A stretch of 64,000 bases of DNA from Myceligenerans crystallogenes (GCF_039529775.1 NZ_BAAANL010000001.1:62001-126000), one strand, 5' to 3'. Shown: positions 17,078 to 26,508, numbered from the stretch's first letter. The notes: a model not told the origin generated them from the sequence alone. A program made the numbers and translations.

Positions 17078-18675
17078 CCCGCTAGCGGGATCCGGAACTC
17101 CAGGGTGGTGCCGCCGGTCACGGGCGGTACCACCCTGGCCGTTCCCCCGTGGGCCGTGACGATGGCCCGGACGATCGCCAGGCCCAGGCCCGTCGAGCCG
17201 TTCGCCCGGCCGCGGGCCCGGTCGCCCCGGGTGAAGCGCCGGAACAGCGTGCCGCGCAGGTCCGCGGGGATGCCCGGGCCGTCGTCGGACACGGCCACGA
17301 CGGCGACGCCGCGGGTCTCCCCGCCCGCGCCGTCCGGCGTCGTCGTGCGGTCCGACGACGCATGGTCCGTACGGACCGACACCACCACCCGCGTGCCCGC
17401 CGGGGTGTGCGTGCGGGCGTTGCCCAGGAGGTTCGCGAGCACCTGGCGGAGCCGGGCCTCGTCGCCGGTGACGACGGCCTCGGGCGCGCCGTCCTCCGCC
17501 GCGGGGTCCCCGGCGAGGTCCGCCAGGTCCAGTTCCCACGTGTGATCCGGCGAGGCCGCGTGCGCGTCCGAGACCGCGTCCGCCGCGAGCGCCACGAGAT
17601 CCACGGGCTCCCGCTCGAGCGGCCGTCCGGAGTCGAGGCGGGCCAGCAGCAGCAGGTCCTCCACGAGCCCGCCCATGCGGTCGGCCTCGGACTCGATGCG
17701 GTGCAGGGCGTGCCCGACGTCGGCGCCGGGGCGGCGCGCGAGCTCGGCGTAGCCGCGCACGGAGGCGAGCGGGGTGCGCAGCTCGTGGGACGCGTCGGCG
17801 ACGAACTGGCGCACCTGGGACTCGGAGTCGTGCCGCGCGGTGAGCGCGCGCTCGACGTGCCCGAGCAGCCGGTTGAGCGCGGCGCCGACCTTGCCCACCT
17901 CGGTGCGCTCGTCGGTGTGCCGGGCGGGGACGCGGGGGATCGTGCCCACCTCGCCGCGGGAGAGCTCCAGGTCGGTGGCGTGCGCGGCGGCGTCGGCGAC
18001 CTCGTCGAGGGGGCGCAGCGAGCGCCGCACCAGCCAGGTCCCGGCGGCCGCGGCGACGGCGACGCCGCCGGCGCCGACGACGACCTGGACCCAGGCGTAG
18101 CGGGACAGGGTGTCGGTGACCTCGCTGCCGGGCAGGGCGATGACGAGGGGTTCGCCGCCGGGCGTGGTGGTCGCCAGGGCGCGGTGGGTGCCGAGGCCGG
18201 GGACCGTGACGTCGTGGGGTTCGCCGTCGGCCGGGACGCCCTCGAGCGCCGCGGTCTGCTCGCCGGTGAGCGGGGTGAACCCGAGGTCGCCGCTCAGGTA
18301 GCCGGCGCGGATCACCTGGCCGCCGGCGTAGGTCATGACGAGGGTTCCGGGGGACTGGCCGAACCAGGGGGCGATGAGGCGGTTCCCGGGGTCGGTCCAG
18401 GGGGACGGGGCGTCGTCGCCGGGGCCGGTGGTGCCGGTGATCCCCGGCCGCGTGCCGGTGTCCGGTGCCGGGAGGAGCCGGTGGCGCGGCAGGTCGCCGC
18501 GGATCGCCTGCCGGGGCCCGTCCGCGCGTTGCGCGGCCTCGGTGAGCTTGGTGTCCAGCCGGTCCACGAGGTGGTTCCGCAGCGCGAGGGTGGAGGCGGT
18601 GCCGACGAGCAGGGTGAAGGCGAGGAGCACGAGCAGCAGGACGGCGACCAGGCGCCCGCGGAGGGTGCGGGTCAC
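17062..18675 (-). CDS. Two-component sensor histidine kinase
   Basis: A 537-aa membrane kinase. Transmembrane helix 1 is at about 8-30 (LVAVLLLVLLAFTLLVGTAS), the extracytoplasmic sensor at about 31-190, and transmembrane helix 2 at about 194-216. HAMP follows (RRSLRPLDEVADAA), then the dimerisation domain with phospho-acceptor His297 in DASHELRTPLASVRGYAE, and the ATPase domain with the N box (LANLLGNARTHTP), G1 box (VSDDGPGIP) and G2 box (GLGLAIVRAI). The GTG start overlaps the stop of the response-regulator gene (GTGA), so the pair is translationally coupled. The stimulus is unknown. Confidence 0.93.
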   Translation of the reverse strand: MTRTLRGRLVAVLLLVLLAFTLLVGTASTLALRNHLVDRLDTKLTEAAQRADGPRQAIRGDLPRHRLLPAPDTGTRPGITGTTGPGDDAPSPWTDPGNRLIAPWFGQSPGTLVMTYAGGQVIRAGYLSGDLGFTPLTGEQTAALEGVPADGEPHDVTVPGLGTHRALATTTPGGEPLVIALPGSEVTDTLSRYAWVQVVVGAGGVAVAAAAGTWLVRRSLRPLDEVADAAAHATDLELSRGEVGTIPRVPARHTDERTEVGKVGAALNRLLGHVERALTARHDSESQVRQFVADASHELRTPLASVRGYAELARRPGADVGHALHRIESEADRMGGLVEDLLLLARLDSGRPLEREPVDLVALAADAVSDAHAASPDHTWELDLADLAGDPAAEDGAPEAVVTGDEARLRQVLANLLGNARTHTPAGTRVVVSVRTDHASSDRTTTPDGAGGETRGVAVVAVSDDGPGIPADLRGTLFRRFTRGDRARGRANGSTGLGLAIVRAIVTAHGGTARVVPPVTGGTTLEFRIPLAGHGVS

Positions 18676-19475
18676 GGGGCGGCGGCCGCCGTCGCCGGGC
18701 CGCTGCCGGGCGCGGGCTTGAGCACGTACCCCACCCCGCGCAGCGTGTGGATCATCGGCGCGCGCCCCTTGTCGACCTTGCGCCGCAGGTAGGAGACGTA
18801 CAGCTCGACGATGTTGGCGCGCCCGCCGAAGTCGTAGTTCCACACGTGGTCGAGGATCTGTGCCTTGGACAGCACCTTGCGCGCGTTGCGCATGAGGTAG
18901 CGCAGCAGCTCGAACTCGGTGGCGGTCAGGCGGATCTCCTGGCCGGCGCGGGTGACCTCGTGGGACTCCTCGTCCAGCACGAGGTCGCCGACGACGACGG
19001 CGGGCTCGGGCCGGATCGCCGCCGCGCCGGCGCGGCGGAGCAGGCCGCGCAGCCGGGCCACCACTTCCTCCAGGCTGAACGGCTTGGTGACGTAGTCGTC
19101 CCCGCCGGCGGTGAGGCCCGCGACGCGGTCCTCGACGGCGTCCTTGGCCGTGAGGAACAGCACGGGCATCTCGTGGCCGCCCGCGCGCAGGCGGCTCAGC
19201 ATCGACACGCCGTCGGAGTCCGGCAGCATGACGTCGAGCACCAGGAGGTCGGGGGTGTTCTCCCGCACCGCGGCGGTGGCGGCGTTCGCCGTGCCCGCGG
19301 TGCTGACGGCCCATCCCTCGTAGCGGAGGGTGGCGGCGAGGAGCTCGGCGATGCCGGGCTCGTCGTCGACCACGAGCACCCGCAGCGGGGTGCCGTCGGG
19401 CCGGGTCAGGTGCGGGTTGCCGGGCGCCGGGACGCTCGTGGCGCCCGGTGGCGTGGCGGGTGCGGTCGTGGTCAT
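18672..19475 (-). CDS. OmpR/PhoB-family response regulator
   Basis: A 267-aa regulator. The receiver domain spans about 31-150, with the acidic pocket VVDDEPG, phospho-acceptor Asp81 in LLVLDVMLP, Thr in LFLTAKD and Lys in DDYVTKPF. The winged-helix DNA-binding domain is at about 165-255 (LTATEFELLRYLMRNARKVL, LRRKVDKG, HTLRGVGYVLKP). It resembles the TrcR/MprA/PrrA type. It is the first gene of a two-gene unit with the kinase, four bases overlapping. A 30-residue Pro-rich N-terminal extension precedes the receiver. Targets are unknown. Confidence 0.93.
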   Translation of the reverse strand: MTTTAPATPPGATSVPAPGNPHLTRPDGTPLRVLVVDDEPGIAELLAATLRYEGWAVSTAGTANAATAAVRENTPDLLVLDVMLPDSDGVSMLSRLRAGGHEMPVLFLTAKDAVEDRVAGLTAGGDDYVTKPFSLEEVVARLRGLLRRAGAAAIRPEPAVVVGDLVLDEESHEVTRAGQEIRLTATEFELLRYLMRNARKVLSKAQILDHVWNYDFGGRANIVELYVSYLRRKVDKGRAPMIHTLRGVGYVLKPAPGSGPATAAAAP

Positions 19476-19779
19476 GGATCCAGTCTCCGCGCGAGCCTCA
19501 CGGTCCGCTGTGGCGACCCTGTGGTCCCGCTGTGCGTTCCGCGGGCGGTGCGCCGGCGAGGTTCCGCCGGGGGCCCGGGGACCGTTTCTGACCGACCCTC
19601 AGCAGTGATTCGTTGCATAGTTGGGTGCGTGACTCCGGTCGCGTCGATAGTGTCTGGTCGGCACTCGTGGCGTACCGTGAGTTTTCCGGTGCCCCCGGCG
19701 ATGCGGCGCACCGCAGCCCTGAGTTCCCCGGAACCCCCCACCGCCCACCGACCCCGAAGGCCCCAGGAAGCAGGAACGG
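19476..19779. promoter_or_regulatory. Divergent region between the two-component operon and topA
   Basis: 304 bases without a credible gene. Both the regulator operon (minus) and topA (plus) must start here. A TAGTGT hexamer at 19648-19653 could be a -10 box, but no matching -35 is evident. AGGAA precedes the topA ATG. No inverted repeat stands out. Confidence 0.4.
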
Positions 19780-22647
19780 ATGCCCCAGCCACGCAAGCTC
19801 GTGATCGTCGAGTCGCCCACGAAGGCTCGCAAGATCCAGGGCTATCTCGGAGACGACTTCGAGGTCGAGGCCAGTGTCGGGCATATCCGGGACCTGCCCC
19901 AGCCGCGGGATCTGCCGGCGGAGATGAAGAAGGGCCCGTACGGCAAGTTCGCCGTCGACGTCGACAACGGGTTCGACCCGTACTACGTGGTCCACAGCGA
20001 CAAGAAGCAGAAGGTGCGCGAGCTCAAGCAGGCCCTCAAGGAGGCCGACGAGCTCTACCTCGCCACCGACGAGGACCGCGAGGGCGAGGCCATCGCGTGG
20101 CACCTCATCCAGGAGCTCAAGCCCAAGGTCCCGGTCAAGCGGATGGTGTTCCACGAGATCACCCGCGAGGCGATCATGCGCGCCCTGGAGTCCACGCGGG
20201 AGCTCGACCAGAGCCTCGTGGACGCGCAGGAGACGCGCCGCATCCTCGACCGCCTGTACGGCTACGAGGTGTCGCCGGTGCTGTGGCGCAAGGTCGGCCA
20301 GGGCACGTCGGCCGGGCGCGTGCAGTCCGTGGCGACGCGTCTCGTCGTCGAGCGCGAGCGGGAGCGCATGGCGTTCGTCGCCGCGTCGTACTGGGACGTG
20401 TCCGGCACGTTCGCGGTGGCCGGCGACGCAGGTGCCGACGGGGGTGAGCCCGCCTTCCGCGCGCGCCTCGCCCAGCTCGGCGCCGAGCGGGTGGCCGCCG
20501 GGCGGGACTTCGACGACCGCGGGCGGCTCACCGCCAGGAGCGGCGTCGTGCAGCTCGACGAGGGCGCCGCGACCGCCGTCGTCGCCGGGCTGGACGGCGC
20601 GGGCTTCCGCGTGAACAGCCTGGAGACCAAGCCCTACACCCGCCGCCCCGCGGCGCCCTTCACCACCTCCACGCTGCAGCAGGAGGCGGGCCGCAAGCTG
20701 CGGATGAGCTCCCGGCAGACGATGCGCACCGCGCAGGCGCTGTACGAGAACGGCTACATCACCTACATGCGTACCGACAGCCCCGCGCTGTCGAAGGAGG
20801 CGACCGACGCCGCCCGCGCGCAGGCCCGCGAGCTGTACGGCGCGGACTACGTGCCGGGGAAGCCGCGGGTCTACCAGTCCAAGAGCAAGGGCGCCCAGGA
20901 GGCGCACGAGGCGATCCGGCCCGCCGGTGACACCTTCCGCACCCCGGCGCAGGTGGCGAGGGAGCTGAACGGCGACCAGTTCAAGCTGTACGAGCTGATC
21001 TGGAAGCGCACGGTCGCCTCGCAGATGGAGGACGCCAAGGGGTCGACGGCGACGGTGAAGCTCGGCGCGACGCTGGGCGCCGCCGCCGGGACGCTGACGG
21101 GGCGCGAGGTCGTGTTCTCGGCGTCGGGCACCGTGATCACCTTCCGCGGGTTCCTGGCCGCGTACGAGGAGTCGCGGGACCTGGACCCGGAGGCGGAGAG
21201 CGAGGACGCGGCGGCGTCGTCCGACAGGACCGGCAAGAACGAGCGGGAGACGCGCCTGCCGCGCATGGCGGAGGGCGACGCCCTGACCGGCCGCGACCTG
21301 GGCGCCGAGGGGCACACCACCTCGCCGCCCGCGCGCTACACCGAGGCGTCGCTGGTCAAGGCGCTCGAGGAGCGGGGGATCGGGCGGCCGTCGACGTACG
21401 CCGCGATCATCTCCACCATCCAGGACCGCGGCTACGTGTACCCCCGCGGGCAGGCGCTCGTGCCGACCTGGCGGGCGTTCGCGGTGATCCGGCTGCTGGA
21501 GCAGCACTTCGTGCGGCTCGTGGACTACGACTTCACCGCGGCCATGGAGGCCGACCTCGATGAGATCGCGGCGGGCGACCGGCACCGCGTGGCGTGGCTG
21601 CGGGAGTTCTACTTCGGCGAGCACGGGCCCGGGATCGAGGCCGCCGACGGCACGTCGGACACCGACGGCGTCGACTCCCAGGGCGGCGGCCTGCGGGACC
21701 TGGTCGAGAACCTCGGCGAGATCGACGCCGCGGCGATCAACTCGGTGGAGATCGGCGAGGGCATCCGGGTGCGGGTGGGCCGCTACGGGCCCTACCTGGA
21801 GGACACTGCGGCGGAGGTCGCCGACGGCGAGAAGCCCGTGCGCCCGCGCATCCCCGAGGACATCGCGCCGGACGAGCTGACCGTGGCCAAGGCGCGCGAG
21901 CTGTTCGCGCTCGGGGCCGACGACGGGCGCGTGCTGGGCACGGACCCGGGCTCGGGCAACCCGATCGTGGCGCGGAACGGCCGGTACGGGCCGTACGTGA
22001 CCGAGCAGCTGCCGGAGCCGGAGCTCGACCCGGACCTGTCGGCGGCGGCGCGCAAGCGGGCGCTGGCCAAGCTGCCGAAGCCGCGCACGGCGTCGCTGTT
22101 CCAGGACATGACGCTGGACACCATCACGCTGGACGTCGCGCTGAAGCTGATGTCCCTGCCGCGGGTGGTGGGCACCGATCCGGAGAGCGGTGAGGAGATC
22201 ACCGCGCAGAACGGGCGGTACGGGCCCTACCTGAAGAAGGGCACGGACTCGCGGTCGCTGCCGACCGAGGAGTCGCTGTTCACCACCACGCTCGAGGAGG
22301 CGCTGGAGCTGTACAAGCAGCCCAAGCGCCGCGGGCGTGCCGCCGCGGTTCCGCCGCTGCGCGAGCTGGGCGAGGACCCGGAGAGCAAGAAGCCGATCGT
22401 GGTGAAGGACGGCCGGTTCGGGCCGTACGTGACCGACGGCGAGACCAACCGGACCCTCCCGCGCGACGTCACGCCGGAGTCGATCACGCCGGAGCGCGCG
22501 ATCGAGCTGCTGGCCGAGAAGCGGGCGCAGGCGCCGAAGAAGAAGCCCGCGGCACGCAAGACGACGGCCGCCAAGAAGCCGGCGGCCAAGAAGACGACGA
22601 AGGCGGCCGCGTCGAAGCCGGCCGCGAGGACGACGTCCAAGAAGTGA
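19780..22647 (+). CDS. topA: DNA topoisomerase I (type IA)
   Basis: A 955-aa enzyme that relaxes negative supercoils. The Toprim domain is at the N-terminus (KLVIVESPTKARKIQGYLGD, then EDREGEAIAWH with the acidic metal site). The active-site Tyr is Tyr329 in YITYMRTDSPALS. Further core motifs are QEAHEAIRP and GRPSTYAAIISTIQDRGYV. The C-terminus replaces zinc fingers with four actinobacterial repeats marked by GRYGPY or GRFGPY, followed by a Lys/Ala-rich basic tail (KKPAARKTTAAKKPAAKK). This is the usual actinobacterial form. tmk starts 18 bases after the stop, so topA, tmk and holB form one operon. Confidence 0.98.
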   Translation: MPQPRKLVIVESPTKARKIQGYLGDDFEVEASVGHIRDLPQPRDLPAEMKKGPYGKFAVDVDNGFDPYYVVHSDKKQKVRELKQALKEADELYLATDEDREGEAIAWHLIQELKPKVPVKRMVFHEITREAIMRALESTRELDQSLVDAQETRRILDRLYGYEVSPVLWRKVGQGTSAGRVQSVATRLVVERERERMAFVAASYWDVSGTFAVAGDAGADGGEPAFRARLAQLGAERVAAGRDFDDRGRLTARSGVVQLDEGAATAVVAGLDGAGFRVNSLETKPYTRRPAAPFTTSTLQQEAGRKLRMSSRQTMRTAQALYENGYITYMRTDSPALSKEATDAARAQARELYGADYVPGKPRVYQSKSKGAQEAHEAIRPAGDTFRTPAQVARELNGDQFKLYELIWKRTVASQMEDAKGSTATVKLGATLGAAAGTLTGREVVFSASGTVITFRGFLAAYEESRDLDPEAESEDAAASSDRTGKNERETRLPRMAEGDALTGRDLGAEGHTTSPPARYTEASLVKALEERGIGRPSTYAAIISTIQDRGYVYPRGQALVPTWRAFAVIRLLEQHFVRLVDYDFTAAMEADLDEIAAGDRHRVAWLREFYFGEHGPGIEAADGTSDTDGVDSQGGGLRDLVENLGEIDAAAINSVEIGEGIRVRVGRYGPYLEDTAAEVADGEKPVRPRIPEDIAPDELTVAKARELFALGADDGRVLGTDPGSGNPIVARNGRYGPYVTEQLPEPELDPDLSAAARKRALAKLPKPRTASLFQDMTLDTITLDVALKLMSLPRVVGTDPESGEEITAQNGRYGPYLKKGTDSRSLPTEESLFTTTLEEALELYKQPKRRGRAAAVPPLRELGEDPESKKPIVVKDGRFGPYVTDGETNRTLPRDVTPESITPERAIELLAEKRAQAPKKKPAARKTTAAKKPAAKKTTKAAASKPAARTTSKK

Positions 22648-22665
22648 GGGCGGGCGATCACGCCT

Positions 22666-23439
22666 GTGTCGGAGAGCACGGTTAGTGTGGCCGACGTGAG
22701 CGCATCCGGGTTCTTCATCTCCTTCGAGGGCGGCGACGGCGTGGGCAAGTCCACGCAGGCGCGGCTGCTGGGCGACTGGCTGGCCGGCCTGACCGGCCGG
22801 GAGGTCGTGCTGACCCGCGAGCCGGGCGGCACGGACCTCGGCAAGCAGCTGCGCGCGGCGGTGCTGCACGGCGAGGAGATGGGCCCGCGCGCCGAGGCGC
22901 TGCTGTACGCGGCGGATCGCGCGCACCACGTCGACGCGCTGATCCGGCCCGCGCTCGAGCGCGGCGCCGTCGTCGTCACGGACCGCTACCTCGACTCGTC
23001 GGTCGCGTACCAGGCGGGCGGGCGGGCGCTCGCGGAGGAGGAGGTGGAGCGGCTGTCCTTGTGGGCGACGGACGGCCTGCTCCCGGACGCCACGGTGCTG
23101 CTCGACCTCGACGCGGCCACCGCCGCCGAGCGCCGCGCGGCGACCGGCGAGTCCCCCGACCGGCTCGAGCGCGCCGGCGCGGAGTTCCACCAGCGCACGC
23201 GGGAGGCGTTCCTGCGCCGTGCCGGGGCGGATCCGGAGCGCTGGGTCGTCGTGGACGCCTCGGGGAGCGTCGAGGACATCCAGGCGCAGATCCGCGTCGA
23301 CGTCGCCGCGCGGCTGGGCCTGACGCCGGTCGTGACCGAGGTGCTCACCCAGGCCGCGCCGGGCGACGGCGAGCCGGCCGCCGATCCGGGCCCGGCCGCG
23401 GCCGAGGGCACGCCCCGCGGGACGGAGGGTCGCGCATGA
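22666..23439 (+). CDS. tmk: Thymidylate kinase (dTMP kinase)
   Basis: This 257-aa dTMP kinase makes dTDP for DNA synthesis. The P-loop is FEGGDGVGKSTQ. LTREPGGTDLGKQLRA carries the DR(E/P) motif region, VVTDRYLDSSVAYQ binds dTMP, and a LID follows near AAERRAATGESPDRLE. The C-terminal ~40 residues are an Ala/Pro/Gly tail not needed for the fold. GTG 22666 is used, but GTG 22687 and later in-frame starts are possible because the family core starts at FFISFEGG. The stop overlaps the holB start (ATGA). Confidence 0.96.
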   Translation: MSESTVSVADVSASGFFISFEGGDGVGKSTQARLLGDWLAGLTGREVVLTREPGGTDLGKQLRAAVLHGEEMGPRAEALLYAADRAHHVDALIRPALERGAVVVTDRYLDSSVAYQAGGRALAEEEVERLSLWATDGLLPDATVLLDLDAATAAERRAATGESPDRLERAGAEFHQRTREAFLRRAGADPERWVVVDASGSVEDIQAQIRVDVAARLGLTPVVTEVLTQAAPGDGEPAADPGPAAAEGTPRGTEGRA

Positions 23440-24572
23440 GCGTCTGGGACGAGGTCGTGGGCCAGGAGTCCGCGGTCGCCACCCTGCTCGCGTCCGTGAC
23501 CCGCGCGGAGGCCATGACGCACGCCTGGCTGGTCACCGGCCCGCCCGGCTCCGGCCGCTCGGTCGCGGCCCGCGCGTTCGCCGCGGCCCTGCAGTGCGAG
23601 CAGGGCGGCTGCGGCCACTGCCACTCCTGCACGACGACGCTCGCCGGCACCCACCCCGACGTCACCCTGCTGGCCACCGACAAGGTGGTCATCACCATGG
23701 ACGAGGTGCGCGAGCTGGTCTCCGGCGCGGTCCGCACCCCGACGCTCGGCCGGTGGCGCGTGATCATCGTCGAGGACGCCGACCGGATGGCCGAGCGCAC
23801 CACCAACTTGCTGCTGAAGTCCATCGAGGAGCCGCCCCCGCACACCGTCTGGGTGCTGTGCGCGCCCTCGGTCCAGGACGTCCTGCCCACCATCCGCTCG
23901 CGCTGCCGCACGGTGGTGCTGCGCGTCCCGCCCGCCCAGGACGTCGCCGACCTCATCGTGCGGCGCGACGGCGTCGACCCGGAGCTCGCGCTGACCGCCG
24001 CGCGGGCCGCGCAGAGTCACGTCGGCATGGCCCGGCGCCTCGCCCGGGACGCGGGGGCCCGCCAGCGGCGCGCGGCCGTGCTCGGCGTCGCCCGCCGCAT
24101 CCGCGGGGTGGGCGACGCGGTCCTGGCGGCGGGCGAGCTCGTCGAGGTCGCCAAGCAGGAGGCCGCCGCGGCGACCGAGGAGCGCGACGCCAAGGAGAAG
24201 GCGGAACTGCTCCGCGCCCTCGGCGTGGCCGACGGCGAGACCCTGCCGCCCAAGCTGCGCTCCCAGGTCAAGCAGCTGGAGGAGGGGCAGAAGCGGCGCG
24301 CGACCCGGCGCCAGCGGGACGTGCTCGACCGCGCCATGCTCGACCTGCTGTCCCTCTACCGGGACGTGCTCGTGGTCCAGCTCGGCGCCGGCGTCGACCT
24401 CGTCAACACCGAGCACGAGGGCATGGTGCGCAGCCTCGCCACCGACTCCACCCCGGAGCAGACGATCCGCCGCATGGACGCCGTCGCGCTCGCCCGGCAG
24501 CGCCTCGACGGCAACGTCGCACCCCTGCTGGCCTGCGAGGCGATGGCCGTCGCGCTCCGGCCGCAGGGCTGA
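23436..24572 (+). CDS. holB: DNA polymerase III subunit delta'
   Basis: A 378-aa clamp-loader subunit. The AAA+ domain starts with WDEVVGQESAVATLLASVTR. The Walker A-like loop GPPGSGRSV is degenerate, as in delta' subunits that do not hydrolyse ATP. The zinc module is CEQGGCGHCHSC, and Walker B-like VIIVEDADRM and sensor TTNLLLKSIEEPP follow. The C-terminal part is a helical collar with a charged coiled-coil-like stretch near 245-290. It overlaps tmk by four bases, so it is the last gene of the topA operon. Confidence 0.95.
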   Translation: MSVWDEVVGQESAVATLLASVTRAEAMTHAWLVTGPPGSGRSVAARAFAAALQCEQGGCGHCHSCTTTLAGTHPDVTLLATDKVVITMDEVRELVSGAVRTPTLGRWRVIIVEDADRMAERTTNLLLKSIEEPPPHTVWVLCAPSVQDVLPTIRSRCRTVVLRVPPAQDVADLIVRRDGVDPELALTAARAAQSHVGMARRLARDAGARQRRAAVLGVARRIRGVGDAVLAAGELVEVAKQEAAAATEERDAKEKAELLRALGVADGETLPPKLRSQVKQLEEGQKRRATRRQRDVLDRAMLDLLSLYRDVLVVQLGAGVDLVNTEHEGMVRSLATDSTPEQTIRRMDAVALARQRLDGNVAPLLACEAMAVALRPQG

Positions 24573-24621
24573 GCCGGCTCAGGGCACATCTGTTCGGCGG
24601 CCGTGCATCACCGGGCAAGTG

Positions 24622-24651
24622 TTGTCCGGAATGAGGTTTCCTCGCTAGGCT
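24622..24651 (+). promoter_or_regulatory. Predicted sigma-70 type promoter of hypX
   Basis: A -35 TTGTCC (24622-24627) and a -10 TAGGCT (24646-24651) are separated by 18 bases. The transcription start would fall about 60 bases before the hypX ATG. Confidence 0.5.
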
Positions 24652-24717
24652 CGCGGCTCGGTACCCCGGACGAGACAGGGGCGCTGCCTCACCCTCCCAG
24701 AAGGAGCCATAGTCGCG

Positions 24718-26376
24718 ATGCGGATCCTGCTGCTCGTCTCAGCATTCAACGGCCTGACCCAGCGCGTGTGGTGCCACCTGCGCGAACACGGCCACGACGT
24801 CGGCGTCGAGCTGGCCGGCACGTTCGACGGGCCCCGGGAGCTCACCGCCGCCGTCGAGACGGCCGCCCCGGACCTCATCCTGTGCCCCTTCCTCAAGCAC
24901 CGCGTGCCCGAGGAGGTCTGGCGCAAGTACCCCACGGTGATCGTCCACCCCGGCCCTGTCGGCGACCGCGGGCCCTCCTCGCTCGACCACGCCATCCTCG
25001 ACGGGCGCGAGCAGTGGGGCGTCACCGCGCTGTCCGCGGTGGAGGAGATGGACGCCGGCCCGGTCTGGGCCTCCAGCGTCTTCGACCTGCCCGCAGAGCC
25101 GATCTCCAAGGCCGCCCTCTACAACAGCCGCGTCGCCGACGCCGCGATGGCCTGCGTCGACGAGGTGCTCCGCAAGGTGGCCGCCGGGGACCTGCCGCTC
25201 GACGCGAACCAGTGCCTGCGCGTCGTGGCCGGCACCGGCGAGCTCCCGCTGCTGCGCCGCAAGGACTTCGAGCTCGACTGGACCGAGCCCGCCACGGTGC
25301 TCGCCCAGCGCATCGCCGCGGCCGACAGCGCCCCGGGCGCACCCGCCGACCTCCAGGGCCGCAGGTTCTGCCTGTACGACGCCGTCGCCGCGGACACCGA
25401 GACCGGCGCCCCGCCCGGCGTCGTCGTCGGACACCATCTCGACGCCGTCGCGATCGCCTGCGGCACCGGAACGCTCTGGGTGGGCTACGCCGCCACCCTC
25501 ACCGGCCGCCGCGGCCCCAAGCTGCCCGCGTCCCGCGTGATCGACGCGAGCCGGACCCCGTTCCTCAAGGCGCCGGAGGCGCTCGCGGAGACCTCGTACG
25601 TCCGCGACGACTACGCCGGCTACCTGACGATCCGCTCCTACAACGGCGCGATGTACTCCGAGCAGTGCCGGCGCATCACCACCGCCGTCGAGAAGGCGCT
25701 CACCGAGGACACGCGCGTCCTGGTGGTGCGGGGCACCGAGCACGCGTTCTCCAACGGCATCCACCTCGGCGTGATCGACGCCGCGCCGGACCCGGCCGCC
25801 GAGGCCTGGGAGAACATCTGGGCGATCGACGAGCTCTGCGTCACCCTCGCCAACGCCGACCAGCTCACGATGACCGCCTACACGGCGAACGCCGGGGCCG
25901 GCGGCGTGATGATGGGCCTGTGCACGGACGTCACGGTCGCGCGCGACGGCGTCGTCCTGAACCCGTACTACGACATGGGGATCTACGGGTCCGAGCTGCA
26001 CTCCTGGGCGCTGCCGCAGCGGGTCGGCGAGCAGCGGGCCGAGACCCTGCTGCACCGCAAGCTGCCGATCTCGGCGGGCGAGGCGGACCGGATCGGCCTG
26101 GTCGCGGGCGTCGGGCCGCGCGACATGGCCGACTTCGACGAGTGGCTCATGCGGGCCGCGCGCTCCTACGCGGAGCCGGCCACCCTCTCGACGATGCTCG
26201 CGCAGTCCGCCGAGCGCCGCGCCCGGTCGAAGCCGCTCTCCTACCACCAGACGGTCGAGCTCGCCGAGATGGCGCGCGACTTCTTCGACGACCGCAACGG
26301 CTTCTCGGAGCTCCGCAAGCGCTTCCTGTCCAAGACCCCGGCGGACGCGACGCCGGCGAAGCTGCGGTTCAACTGA
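24718..26376 (+). CDS. hypX: Hydrogenase maturation protein HypX (HoxX)
   Basis: A 552-aa fusion of two domains. Residues about 1-250 resemble formyl-tetrahydrofolate transferases (LILCPFLKHRVPEEVWRKYP, VHPGPVGDRGPSSLDHAI). Residues about 270-552 are a crotonase-like domain with the HypX-typical YNGAMYSEQCRRI, VLVVRGTEHAFSNGIHLGVI and FFDDRNGFSELRKRFL. HypX makes the CO ligand of [NiFe] hydrogenases from formyl-THF under aerobic conditions. It stands alone here, with no hydrogenase or hyp gene on either side in the window. The ATG is preceded by AAGGAG. Confidence 0.93.
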   Translation: MRILLLVSAFNGLTQRVWCHLREHGHDVGVELAGTFDGPRELTAAVETAAPDLILCPFLKHRVPEEVWRKYPTVIVHPGPVGDRGPSSLDHAILDGREQWGVTALSAVEEMDAGPVWASSVFDLPAEPISKAALYNSRVADAAMACVDEVLRKVAAGDLPLDANQCLRVVAGTGELPLLRRKDFELDWTEPATVLAQRIAAADSAPGAPADLQGRRFCLYDAVAADTETGAPPGVVVGHHLDAVAIACGTGTLWVGYAATLTGRRGPKLPASRVIDASRTPFLKAPEALAETSYVRDDYAGYLTIRSYNGAMYSEQCRRITTAVEKALTEDTRVLVVRGTEHAFSNGIHLGVIDAAPDPAAEAWENIWAIDELCVTLANADQLTMTAYTANAGAGGVMMGLCTDVTVARDGVVLNPYYDMGIYGSELHSWALPQRVGEQRAETLLHRKLPISAGEADRIGLVAGVGPRDMADFDEWLMRAARSYAEPATLSTMLAQSAERRARSKPLSYHQTVELAEMARDFFDDRNGFSELRKRFLSKTPADATPAKLRFN

Positions 26377-26508
26377 CCCGACGAAGCGCTCGGCGGAGGG
26401 TGAGGGCGAGGAACGAGCACTCGCCCGCAGCCGAGCGTGAGGAGGGGCAGCATGAACGTGGACCCGACGAAGCGCTCGGCGGAGGGTCAGGACGTGCGGG
26501 TGAGGTAG
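26375..26508 (+). repeat. REP-like repeat, copy 2, with a duplicated 27-base segment and a possible 18-aa mini-ORF
   Basis: A 27-base segment at 26375-26401 is repeated exactly at 26461-26487. The DNA from 26381 to 26440 is the reverse complement of the element at 14161-14218 with minor changes. It can fold through CGCTCGGC (26387-26394) with GCCGAGCG (26430-26437), and GGGCGAG (26404-26410) with CTCGCCC (26420-26426). An ATG at 26452 after GAGGAGGGG opens an 18-codon frame ending at 26508. It is probably not a real gene, because it is made of the repeat. Confidence 0.65.

Noticed and set aside
19498..23190. A minus-strand open frame of about 1,230 codons opposite topA and tmk
   Set aside because: Same shadow effect; topA and tmk are unambiguous in the other strand.
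24718..26376. Part of a hydrogenase operon
   Set aside because: No hydrogenase subunit or other hyp gene is found on either side; neighbours are holB and a secreted protein gene.
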